Source of the DNA: Nitrosomonadales bacterium
GTDB lineage: Bacteria > Pseudomonadota > Gammaproteobacteria > Burkholderiales > Gallionellaceae
Assembly (NCBI GenBank): GCA_016213335.1
Contig: JACRAQ010000131.1
Coordinates: forward strand, 1-38,899
Direction: 5' to 3'
DNA length: 38,899 nucleotides
Shown: positions 1 to 6,240 of the stretch, piece after piece
Numbering within the stretch: the stretch's first letter is position 1
How the letters are laid out: each line of letters begins with the position of its first letter
Program-made: the position numbers and the translations under genes
Notes under the pieces: model-generated
Told to the model about the DNA's origin: nothing
Database searches by the model: none
What the model saw: only the letters and a program-made list of their open reading frames with translations

Positions 1-36
1 AGAATGAATGCCTCTTTCCAAACGCACAAAACTATT

Positions 37-141
37 CCCTCCCCCTTGGCGGGGGAGGTTGAGGGTGGGGGTGAATCACGAGTGTTTATGCAATCCTCAC
101 CATTCACCCACCCCCCTGCCCCCTCCCGTCAAGGGAGGGGG
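37..141. repeat. REP-like inverted repeat pair upstream of the first gene
   Basis: Two G/C-rich arms of about 40 bases (37-76 and 102-141) are imperfect reverse complements of each other. Each arm is itself a small palindrome: a C-tract, TTGGC or TTGAC, then a G-tract. The outer pair ends in the matching GTGAAT / ATTCAC. This architecture is typical of repetitive extragenic palindromic elements arranged as an inverted pair. It lies just upstream of the first gene, so it could form a large hairpin in a transcript entering from the left. Only this copy is clear in the window, so calling it dispersed is inference. Confidence 0.6.
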
Positions 142-191
142 TTGAGGTTTGCCTGTTTGACTCCGGCTCATCCGGCTTGGGGGGAACGAGA

Positions 192-1202
192 ATGAAATTG
201 AACATACGGGGTTGTATGGCGATTCCCTTGTTTTGGCTGCTGCTCCCGCCATCGGTTTATGCCGCTGAAAGCGCACCGGCAGCAGCGCAACCTCGGCAAA
301 GCATGACAGCGGATGAACACGTTGGCCACACCGGTCATGCCGGTGCGGGCGCGGCGGCGGATAAGGGCAGCATGGCGAGAGGTGCGGCCAGGTCTGCGGC
401 ATGGACCGCATTTCCCACGCTGAAAACCAGGATGAGCGGCGAAGGCCGCGAGCGCAGGATCGTTACCGTTATTCCGCAGAACATCGTGGCGAGCAGCATT
501 GATGCCCGTTCCAACAGCGCCGGTGACGACAGGGGGCGCCGCCAGCTTCCGCTCGACATGGCGGGAGCCAGGCTGGACAAGCCGGCGGCTGGCGGCTTCC
601 ACTGGCTGGCGGCGCGCGAGGAGCAAGACGGCAGAATACGGGTGGCTTCCACCGTGTATTTTTTCAGCGAGCGTGGCGGGCAGAATCCGACCGCCATGTT
701 CATGCAGCAGAAGCATGAGCTGGAAATCATCCCGCAGCCTTACCCGCGCGAGCATTCGCGCTACCGCGCCAACGAGGACTGGAAATTCCTGGTGCGCTTC
801 AACGGCAAGCCGCTGGCGAACCAGAAGGTATTTCTGGAAACCATGAATGGCACGAAGACCGAATTGGTCAGCGATGCGCAGGGTGTGATTACGGTGCGCA
901 TACCGGATGACTTCAAGGAAGAACCTCGCAAAAAACCAGCCGATGCTCATGATCACGGGCGGCGCAGCTCTGATTTCGTGCTGGCAACCGAACATGCGGT
1001 GGATGGGAAAAATTACCTGACCGCATTCAACACCAGTTACGGCCCGGATGCGTTCGATCAGCGCAGCCTCGCGCTGGGGCTGGGGTTCACGTTGCTGGGC
1101 ATGATCGGCGCCGCGCCGCTGTTGCGCCAGCGCAAGGATGTGAAGCCGGCTGCCGGGACCAAACCGGCAGCGGCTGAAACCGACAGGAACGGGGGCGCCT
1201 GA
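192..1202 (+). CDS. Exported, C-terminally anchored His-rich protein of copper locus (DUF4198-like)
   Basis: This encodes 336 residues from the ATG at 192, chosen because it sits behind a purine-rich GGGGAACGAGA. An in-frame codon at 177 would add five unlikely residues. The N-terminus is a signal peptide ending near VYAAES. A His-rich stretch with HVGHTGH follows, then a mostly beta region whose part around residues 195-240 resembles the Ig-like fold of DUF4198/CopC-like periplasmic proteins (GKPLANQKVFLETMNG, then VITVRIPDDF). A second His patch (AHDHG) precedes one C-terminal membrane segment (LALGLGFTLLGMIGAAPLL) and a basic tail, so most of the protein should sit in the periplasm. It lies one base upstream of the polyferredoxin gene, in the same operon. 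A periplasmic metal-binding role is inferred from the His content and context; the family match is from memory and moderate. Confidence 0.7.
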   Translation: MKLNIRGCMAIPLFWLLLPPSVYAAESAPAAAQPRQSMTADEHVGHTGHAGAGAAADKGSMARGAARSAAWTAFPTLKTRMSGEGRERRIVTVIPQNIVASSIDARSNSAGDDRGRRQLPLDMAGARLDKPAAGGFHWLAAREEQDGRIRVASTVYFFSERGGQNPTAMFMQQKHELEIIPQPYPREHSRYRANEDWKFLVRFNGKPLANQKVFLETMNGTKTELVSDAQGVITVRIPDDFKEEPRKKPADAHDHGRRSSDFVLATEHAVDGKNYLTAFNTSYGPDAFDQRSLALGLGFTLLGMIGAAPLLRQRKDVKPAAGTKPAAAETDRNGGA

Positions 1203-1203
1203 T

Positions 1204-2256
1204 ATGCTGAAAACCATTTTTCCGACGCTGACGCGCTTCCGCTTCACCATCCAGGTACTCATGCTGTTTGTCACCGTGTATGGTGGCGCATTGCTGGGCA
1301 CTTACACGGTGGATCGCATTTCTCAGGCGCTGCCTTCGCTGGCCTGCGCCTTCGACAAGCAGACCGGCGACCATTGCATCCTGATCGTCAACCAGCATCA
1401 GTTCCACCACCGCATCGGCGAAGCGCTGGCCAAGGCGCAGGAAGTCACCTACAAGATCCTTATCCCGACACTGATCTCGGTGGCCACCTTTTTCGCGTTT
1501 TTCTTCCTCCTGAACAAGGCGTTCTGCGGCTGGGTCTGTCCGATGGGCACAGTGCAGGAAATTATCTACCGCATCGGCAGGAGGCTGGGCAGGCCGCTGC
1601 ACCGCTTCAATCCGGCCAATGCCGGCAAAGTGCGCCCGGTCAAGTGGCTGATGCTGCTGGTGCTGGTGCTCGGCCTGCCGCTGCTGGCGGGCCTGGGCAC
1701 CGTGTCCAATGATTTTGGCGACCCTTATTGCCAGGTGTGCCCATCGCGCATCGCGACCACCTTGCTGACCGCCGACACCGAGCAGATCGCACTGCGAACC
1801 GGAACGGGCGTCACTTTCTTCCTCGGCGCATTGGGCAATGCGTTGTTCGGCTTCGTCATCATCGCCGCCCTGGCGGTGCGCCTGCCGTTCTGCCGCATCT
1901 GCCCGCTGCTGTCGTGGAACGCGCTGTTCCAGCGGCTATCGCCGATGCAACTGGTGAAGAAACAGCATGACAAATGTGACAAGTGCAGCGTGTGCGAAAA
2001 ATCCTGCCCGATGGACATCCACGAGATCGGCCGGGAGCATGGCAGGAAGGCATTCCACGAGGATTGCACCCTGTGCGGCCGGTGCGTGGAATATTGCCCG
2101 GATGACGGCGTGATCCAGATCAAGTTCTTCGGCATCCCCCTGTTCAAATCCTCGCGCGAGTATTACAAGCAGCGCGTGAAGCTGGAAACGCCGGAAGGCC
2201 TGCCGAAAAACAAGGTGATCTGGCTGGCTCCGGCGAAGGAGAGCCGGAATGGGTGA
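1204..2256 (+). CDS. Membrane polyferredoxin, NapH/CcoG-like 4Fe-4S protein
   Basis: This 350-residue membrane iron-sulfur protein has four or five hydrophobic segments, roughly residues 14-34, 88-105, 147-166 and 204-225. It carries the NapH/NosR/CcoG-type membrane motifs: C108-GWV-C112-P, C176-QV-C179-P and C230-RI-C233-P. Two classical ferredoxin motifs follow in the cytoplasmic tail (C258, C261, C264, C268 and C288, C291, C294, C298). Members of this family move electrons across or along the membrane. CcoG has been described as a cupric reductase for cbb3 oxidase assembly, and NapH and NosR feed periplasmic reductases. No cbb3, nap or nos genes are present here. Its neighbours are a SafE-type protein and an OprC-type copper receptor, so reduction of Cu(II) to Cu(I) is the favoured, inferred role. 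It overlaps the next gene by 8 bases. Confidence 0.85.
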   Translation: MLKTIFPTLTRFRFTIQVLMLFVTVYGGALLGTYTVDRISQALPSLACAFDKQTGDHCILIVNQHQFHHRIGEALAKAQEVTYKILIPTLISVATFFAFFFLLNKAFCGWVCPMGTVQEIIYRIGRRLGRPLHRFNPANAGKVRPVKWLMLLVLVLGLPLLAGLGTVSNDFGDPYCQVCPSRIATTLLTADTEQIALRTGTGVTFFLGALGNALFGFVIIAALAVRLPFCRICPLLSWNALFQRLSPMQLVKKQHDKCDKCSVCEKSCPMDIHEIGREHGRKAFHEDCTLCGRCVEYCPDDGVIQIKFFGIPLFKSSREYYKQRVKLETPEGLPKNKVIWLAPAKESRNG

Positions 2257-2908
2257 GTTTCTCAATCCGGAGCTGATTCCGCAGGAAACCACGCTGTTCG
2301 CCATCTGGCTGCTCGGCCTGTCGCTGGGGTTGACCGCCTGCACCGTTACCTGCCTGCCGTTCATGGGCACCTGGGTGCTGGGGCGCGGCGGCTCTCAGGC
2401 ACAGGCGCTGTACGACACCGCCCTGTTCGTAACGGGCCGCATCATCGCCTATACCCTGCTCGGCGCAATCGCCGGTGGAGCCGGGATGTGGCTGTCGCAA
2501 GCCATGCGCGGCGGAACCGGCAACCTGGTGATCGGCCTGGCTTCCATCGCGGCTGGGATATGGCTGCTGCGCGCCGGCAAGCCACATTCGCCATGCGGCG
2601 TGGCGCGCGGTGCAGGCAGTATGCCGCCGCTGCTGATGGGCTTCTCCCTCAGCCTGACCCCCTGCGCACCGCTGGCCTCGCTGCTGGCGGTATGCGCCGC
2701 AGCGGGCAGCGTCAAGCTGGGTATGGCGAACGGCATGATGTTCGGCCTGGGCGCGGCGCTGACCCCGCTGCTGATCCTGTTGCCCCTCATCAGCCTGCTC
2801 GGCAAGAGCCTGCGCGACAACCGCGAATGGCTCACCCGCTGGATACGCTGGGGCGCAGCAGCGGTGCTGATGCTGCTCGGCCTGCGGCGGCTGCTTCTGG
2901 TGTTGTGA
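2249..2908 (+). CDS. SafE/TauE - DsbD_2-type membrane protein
   Basis: This 219-residue protein has about six membrane helices arranged as two similar halves. The first half contains C31 and C35 (LTACTVTCLPFMG) and the second contains C139 and C149 (LTPCAPLASLLAVC). This pattern resembles the CcdA/DsbD transmembrane domain and the 'sulfite exporter TauE/SafE' (DsbD_2) proteins that often accompany ccoG-type genes. DsbD-like domains pass reducing equivalents from cytoplasmic thioredoxin to the periplasm; some relatives have been linked to copper delivery to oxidases. It starts inside the end of the polyferredoxin gene, which implies translational coupling. I infer that it supplies reductant or helps move copper. 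The exact function is not determined by the sequence. Confidence 0.75.
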   Translation: MGEFLNPELIPQETTLFAIWLLGLSLGLTACTVTCLPFMGTWVLGRGGSQAQALYDTALFVTGRIIAYTLLGAIAGGAGMWLSQAMRGGTGNLVIGLASIAAGIWLLRAGKPHSPCGVARGAGSMPPLLMGFSLSLTPCAPLASLLAVCAAAGSVKLGMANGMMFGLGAALTPLLILLPLISLLGKSLRDNREWLTRWIRWGAAAVLMLLGLRRLLLVL

Positions 2909-2943
2909 GGTATGGCTGATTGCAGTTTCAACATCGTGTCTGC

Positions 2944-3018
2944 TGTGCGGCATGAGCTTCCCGCAAAATGTTGCACTAACGTGGGTGCGGCATTTTGACG
3001 CGCGGCAACATGCCACAT
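2944..3018. promoter_or_regulatory. Putative operator array upstream of OprC-type receptor gene
   Basis: The region holds repeated GTGCGGCA-type half-sites. They are TGTGCGGCATG at 2944-2954, an inverted relative CCGCAAAATGTTGCAC at 2961-2976, GGTGCGGCATTTTG at 2984-2997, and a dyad GCGGCA-ACA-TGCCAC at 3002-3016. The last site matches the dyad upstream of the second receptor gene (6140-6160) almost base for base. It lies about 65 bases before the receptor start codon, where a repressor or activator would be expected. I recognise no known regulator consensus. A shared metal-responsive regulator is inference. Confidence 0.55.
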
Positions 3019-3080
3019 TCCCAGAAAAAAACTCTTAGCCGAAAATTGCGGAGCTTTCTAAGAATTCAGGGAGAAGAGCA

Positions 3081-5339
3081 ATGCAATTGAAGAAAATCAC
3101 ATTCTGCATCGCGCTGGCATTCTCGCCCGGCGCATTTGCAGCCGAAACAACCGAGGCCGCCTTGCCCGTTGTCGAGGTGGCCGGAAAAAAAGTCCAGCCC
3201 CTGCCCGCCCTGAGCGATTCGGCTCTCGGCGGCACCAACATTGCCCGCCAGCGCGCCTCCACCAGCGACACGGCAAAGCTGCTCGACGGACAGCCGGGCA
3301 TCAGCCTTTACGGTGCCGGAGGGGTTTCCAGCCTGCCCGCAATTCATGGTTTGGCGGATGACCGCGTCCGCACCAAGGTCGATGGTATGGATTTGATCTC
3401 TTCCTGTCCGAACCACATGAACTCACCTCTTTCCTACATTGACCCGTCCAGCGTCGGCAGCGTCAATGTGTTTGCCGGCATTGCGCCGGTGAGCATCGGT
3501 GGCGACAGCATCGGCGGCACGATCCAGGTGGATTCGGCTGTACCGATGTTCGCCACGGGAGAGAAAACTCTGCTGCAGGGGCAAGCCGGTGTTTTCTATC
3601 GCAGCAATGGCAATGCAAAAGGCGCCAATTTGTCGGCAACGATTGCCAGCGAAAATTTGAGCATAACTTACGATGGCGCAATTGCGGAATCGGGCAATTA
3701 CAAGGCGGCAAAAAGTTTCAAGGCAGCTGGTGCGGCAGCTGTCGACAAACCTGGCCATTGGCTTGCTGGCGATGAAGCCGGCTCCACGGCCTATAAAACC
3801 GGAAACCACTCGCTGGGTTTCGCATTTCGCAACACGAATCATCTGATTGACCTGAAGCTGGGCTATCAGGATATCCCATACGAGCTCTACCCGAATCAGC
3901 GCATGGACATGCTGGACAATATCGCGCATCGTTTCAATCTGCGCTATCTCGGCCAGCTCGATTGGGGTGTGCTGGAAGCGCGCGCGTATCAGGAGAAAGT
4001 CGATCACTTCATGGACTTTGGAGTCGACAAGCAATTCCTGTATGGAACTGCCCCCAACGTTGCCCCCGGCATGCCAATGTACACGAAAGGCAAGACATCC
4101 GGCGCCTCGGTCAAGGCGGAAATCGGGATGGCCCAGCAGTATCTTCTTCGTGTTGGAGGCGATTACCAGAGTTACCGGCTCGATGACTGGTGGCCACCCT
4201 CTCCGCCCGACCAGCCCGCTTTTATCGGCGGAATGTCACCAAATACATTTTGGAACATCAACGGCGGCAAGCGCGACCGGCTGGGGCTTTTTGCCGAGAC
4301 GGAAACCAACTGGAACACACAGTGGCTCTCCCTGCTGGGCATCCGCGCAGAACAGGTGAAGATGGATACCGGGCCAGTTCAGGGCTACAACAACGCGGCC
4401 GCCCCATCGATGTATTACGCGGGTTACCTTCAGTCAGCCACCAATTTCAATGCCCTCAACCGCCAGCGCACCGACAACAATCTCGATCTGACCGCACTGG
4501 CGCGATATATCCCTGACGACAATCGCACTTTCGAATTCGGCTACGCCCAGAAGACCCGCTCGCCGAACCTGTATGAGCGTTATTCATGGTCGCGTAACGC
4601 GATGGCTCTGATCATGAACAATTTCGTCGGCGACGGCAACGGCTATCTCGGCGACCCTGATTTGCAACCTGAAGTCGCGCATACCCTCAGTGCGACCGGC
4701 GACTGGCACGATGCTGGCCGCACTTGGGAATTCAAGGCAACACCTTACTACACGCGCGTTTCCGACTACATCGATGCTGTGCAGTGGAATCGCACGACCA
4801 ACCTGCCGCTGACACCTGCTGCAACCCGGCAATTCCTGATCCTCAAGCATGCCAACCAGTCGGCCAGGCTCTATGGCCTGGATGTCTCCGGTCATTTCCT
4901 GCTGGCAAAAACCGACGGCTGGGGTGAATTCACTGCATCGGGCGTGATGAATTATGTCAACGGCAAAAACCAGACAACCGGCGATGATCTGTACAACATC
5001 ATGCCGCTGAATATGAAACTGGCAGTGGCGCAGAAACTCGGCCTCTGGAGTAACCGTGTCGAGCTGCAATTGGTGAAAAGAAAGAATAATGTCTCCGATG
5101 CCCGTCAGGAAATGCAAACGCCCGGTTATGGCTTGGTAAACCTGCGTGCGAGTTACGAGTGGAAACAGGCACGATTCGATCTTGGTATCGAAAACCTGTT
5201 CGACAAATTCTACTCGCTACCGTTGGGCGGAGGTTATGCCGGCCAAGGTGCAACCATGAGCCTCGCTGGGATACCTTGGGGTGTCCCCGTTCCCGGCATG
5301 GGGCGTTCGCTTTATGCGGGCGCAACCGTGAAGTTCTAA
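3081..5339 (+). CDS. oprC: TonB-dependent copper receptor, OprC/NosA family
   Basis: This 752-residue outer-membrane receptor imports copper ions using TonB energy. It has a signal peptide (residues 1-20), a plug domain (about 45-160) and a 22-strand barrel ending in a terminal Phe (TVKF). The OprC copper site, described in Pseudomonas as CxxxM plus HxM, can be seen here as C109-PNH-M113 in the plug and H309-F-M311 in the barrel. The family signature SCPNHMNSPLSYI is also present, which supports copper rather than a siderophore as substrate. NosA of denitrifiers belongs to the same family. The start is preceded by AGGGAGAAGAG. The gene follows the polyferredoxin/SafE genes and precedes the copper-storage gene. 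Its upstream region carries the operator-like repeats at 2944-3018. Confidence 0.9.
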   Translation: MQLKKITFCIALAFSPGAFAAETTEAALPVVEVAGKKVQPLPALSDSALGGTNIARQRASTSDTAKLLDGQPGISLYGAGGVSSLPAIHGLADDRVRTKVDGMDLISSCPNHMNSPLSYIDPSSVGSVNVFAGIAPVSIGGDSIGGTIQVDSAVPMFATGEKTLLQGQAGVFYRSNGNAKGANLSATIASENLSITYDGAIAESGNYKAAKSFKAAGAAAVDKPGHWLAGDEAGSTAYKTGNHSLGFAFRNTNHLIDLKLGYQDIPYELYPNQRMDMLDNIAHRFNLRYLGQLDWGVLEARAYQEKVDHFMDFGVDKQFLYGTAPNVAPGMPMYTKGKTSGASVKAEIGMAQQYLLRVGGDYQSYRLDDWWPPSPPDQPAFIGGMSPNTFWNINGGKRDRLGLFAETETNWNTQWLSLLGIRAEQVKMDTGPVQGYNNAAAPSMYYAGYLQSATNFNALNRQRTDNNLDLTALARYIPDDNRTFEFGYAQKTRSPNLYERYSWSRNAMALIMNNFVGDGNGYLGDPDLQPEVAHTLSATGDWHDAGRTWEFKATPYYTRVSDYIDAVQWNRTTNLPLTPAATRQFLILKHANQSARLYGLDVSGHFLLAKTDGWGEFTASGVMNYVNGKNQTTGDDLYNIMPLNMKLAVAQKLGLWSNRVELQLVKRKNNVSDARQEMQTPGYGLVNLRASYEWKQARFDLGIENLFDKFYSLPLGGGYAGQGATMSLAGIPWGVPVPGMGRSLYAGATVKF

Positions 5340-5393
5340 AATTGCAGTGGAAGCAGAACGCCGCCGGGAACAGCAGCGGCTCAGTGCCACAAT

Positions 5394-5427
5394 AACCCGG
5401 ATGTTTGCGGCATCATGCGGGTTCTAT
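5394..5427 (+). terminator. Possible stem-loop terminator after receptor gene
   Basis: AACCCG (5394-5399) pairs with CGGGTT (5418-5423) around an 18-base loop, followed by the weak U-rich CTATTTG. The stem is short and the tail is poor, so it may only attenuate read-through into the copper-storage gene. The loop contains TGCGGCAT, a partial match to the half-site seen upstream of both receptor genes. Confidence 0.35.
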
Positions 5428-5525
5428 TTGCAAAACTAAAGGTGTATGCGCTTAATTATATTGCGGCAGCCTGCTGATACCTGTTTCCCCCAGCCGTATT
5501 TACCAACTCTCAGGAGACCAACAAC

Positions 5526-5993
5526 ATGGACAGAAGAGAAATGCTTAAAGTGGCGGCGGGTGGAATCATGCTTGCCACTGCCGGGAATGCAGCGCTTGCC
5601 GCAGAAGGCGCCAAACAACCCGGCAGCCATGAGCATATGCATAACATGCCAAGGTCGGGCAACAAGAACCAGAGCCTGATTGATGCCGCTTCAGACAGCG
5701 TGAAAAAAGGCCAGGCGTGCCTAAGTCATGGGCTTGAGATATTCAGCCAGGGCGAGAACAAGGCAATGGCCATATGCGCCATGCGTGTCAGCGATATGAT
5801 CGCCGCGTGTGCCGCGATTGGACAGCTTGCCAGCAATAACTCGTCGAACCTGGGCAAAATGGCCAAGGTGGTGATGGACGTTTGCAAGGATTGCGAAACA
5901 GAGTGCCGCAAGTTCAAAGATGAAGAAATCTGCATGCGAACAGCCGAGTCCTGTGCCGCATGCTTCAACGAGTGCAAAAAGATAGCGGTTTGA
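5526..5993 (+). CDS. csp: Exported four-helix copper-storage protein (Csp1-like)
   Basis: This 155-residue protein begins with a twin-arginine-like leader (D-R-R-E-M-L-K, then a hydrophobic run ending at ALAAEG). A His/Met-rich linker follows (HEHMHNM, residues 35-41), then a helical domain with ten cysteines at 65, 84, 95, 120, 123, 127, 136, 143, 146 and 150. Paired CxxC and CxxxC spacings along amphipathic helices are the hallmark of Csp proteins, in which cysteines line the core of a four-helix bundle and hold many Cu(I) ions. Csp1 of a methanotroph is also Tat-exported and has 13 cysteines; this one has ten. The start codon follows CAGGAGACC. Its position behind an OprC-type receptor fits storage or buffering of imported copper in the periplasm. 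The protein is probably folded before export. Confidence 0.85.
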   Translation: MDRREMLKVAAGGIMLATAGNAALAAEGAKQPGSHEHMHNMPRSGNKNQSLIDAASDSVKKGQACLSHGLEIFSQGENKAMAICAMRVSDMIAACAAIGQLASNNSSNLGKMAKVVMDVCKDCETECRKFKDEEICMRTAESCAACFNECKKIAV

Positions 5994-6000
5994 TATGCCT

Positions 6001-6020
6001 GACGGGGCGATCGCCCCGTC
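6001..6020 (+). terminator. Perfect palindrome after the csp stop codon
   Basis: GACGGGGCGATCGCCCCGTC is a perfect 20-base palindrome starting eight bases after the csp stop. It folds as an 8-bp GC-rich stem with a GATC loop. There is no following T-run, so it is either a transcript-stabilising 3' hairpin or a weak terminator. Confidence 0.5.
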
Positions 6021-6041
6021 ATTGCCGATGATTGCCCTCCA

Positions 6042-6160
6042 TGTGCGGCATGCGGGGCAATGTATTTTGGGGTGCGCATTTTGTGGCTATGGTGCAACCT
6101 GAAGGTGAGCCTGCCCCGCCAAATGCCGCACCATAGCAGGGTGCGGCAATATGCCACACC
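6042..6160. promoter_or_regulatory. Putative operator array upstream of second receptor operon
   Basis: Several copies of one motif lie here: TGTGCGGCATG (6042-6052), GGTGCGCATTTTG (6071-6083), the inverted CAAATGCCGCACC (6120-6132), and the dyad GGTGCGGCA-ATA-TGCCACACC (6140-6160, 8 of 9 arm positions matching). The inverted half-site TGCCGCACC (6124-6132) and GGTGCGGCA (6140-6148) also form a perfect 9-base everted repeat with a 7-base spacer. The first and last elements closely match those at 2944-2954 and 3002-3018 upstream of the oprC-type gene. The dyad lies about 80 bases before the start codon. A common regulator for both receptor genes is inferred. Confidence 0.6.
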
Positions 6161-6240
6161 CCACTCCCCGCCCGCTCCTCTAAAATCGCGCGCTTGGAAA
6201 CAAGCAGATAAATGCAAACCTTTGGGGAGAGAAGAAAGAA

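Noticed and set aside
168-1301. 377-residue minus-strand frame at the window start
   Set aside because: Runs across two plus-strand genes, has low-complexity His/Arg composition and no recognisable domain.
3739-3747. GGTGCGGCA inside the oprC-type gene as another operator
   Set aside because: It is a single half-site within coding sequence (Gly-Ala-Ala codons) with no partner arm. It shows that isolated half-sites occur by chance.
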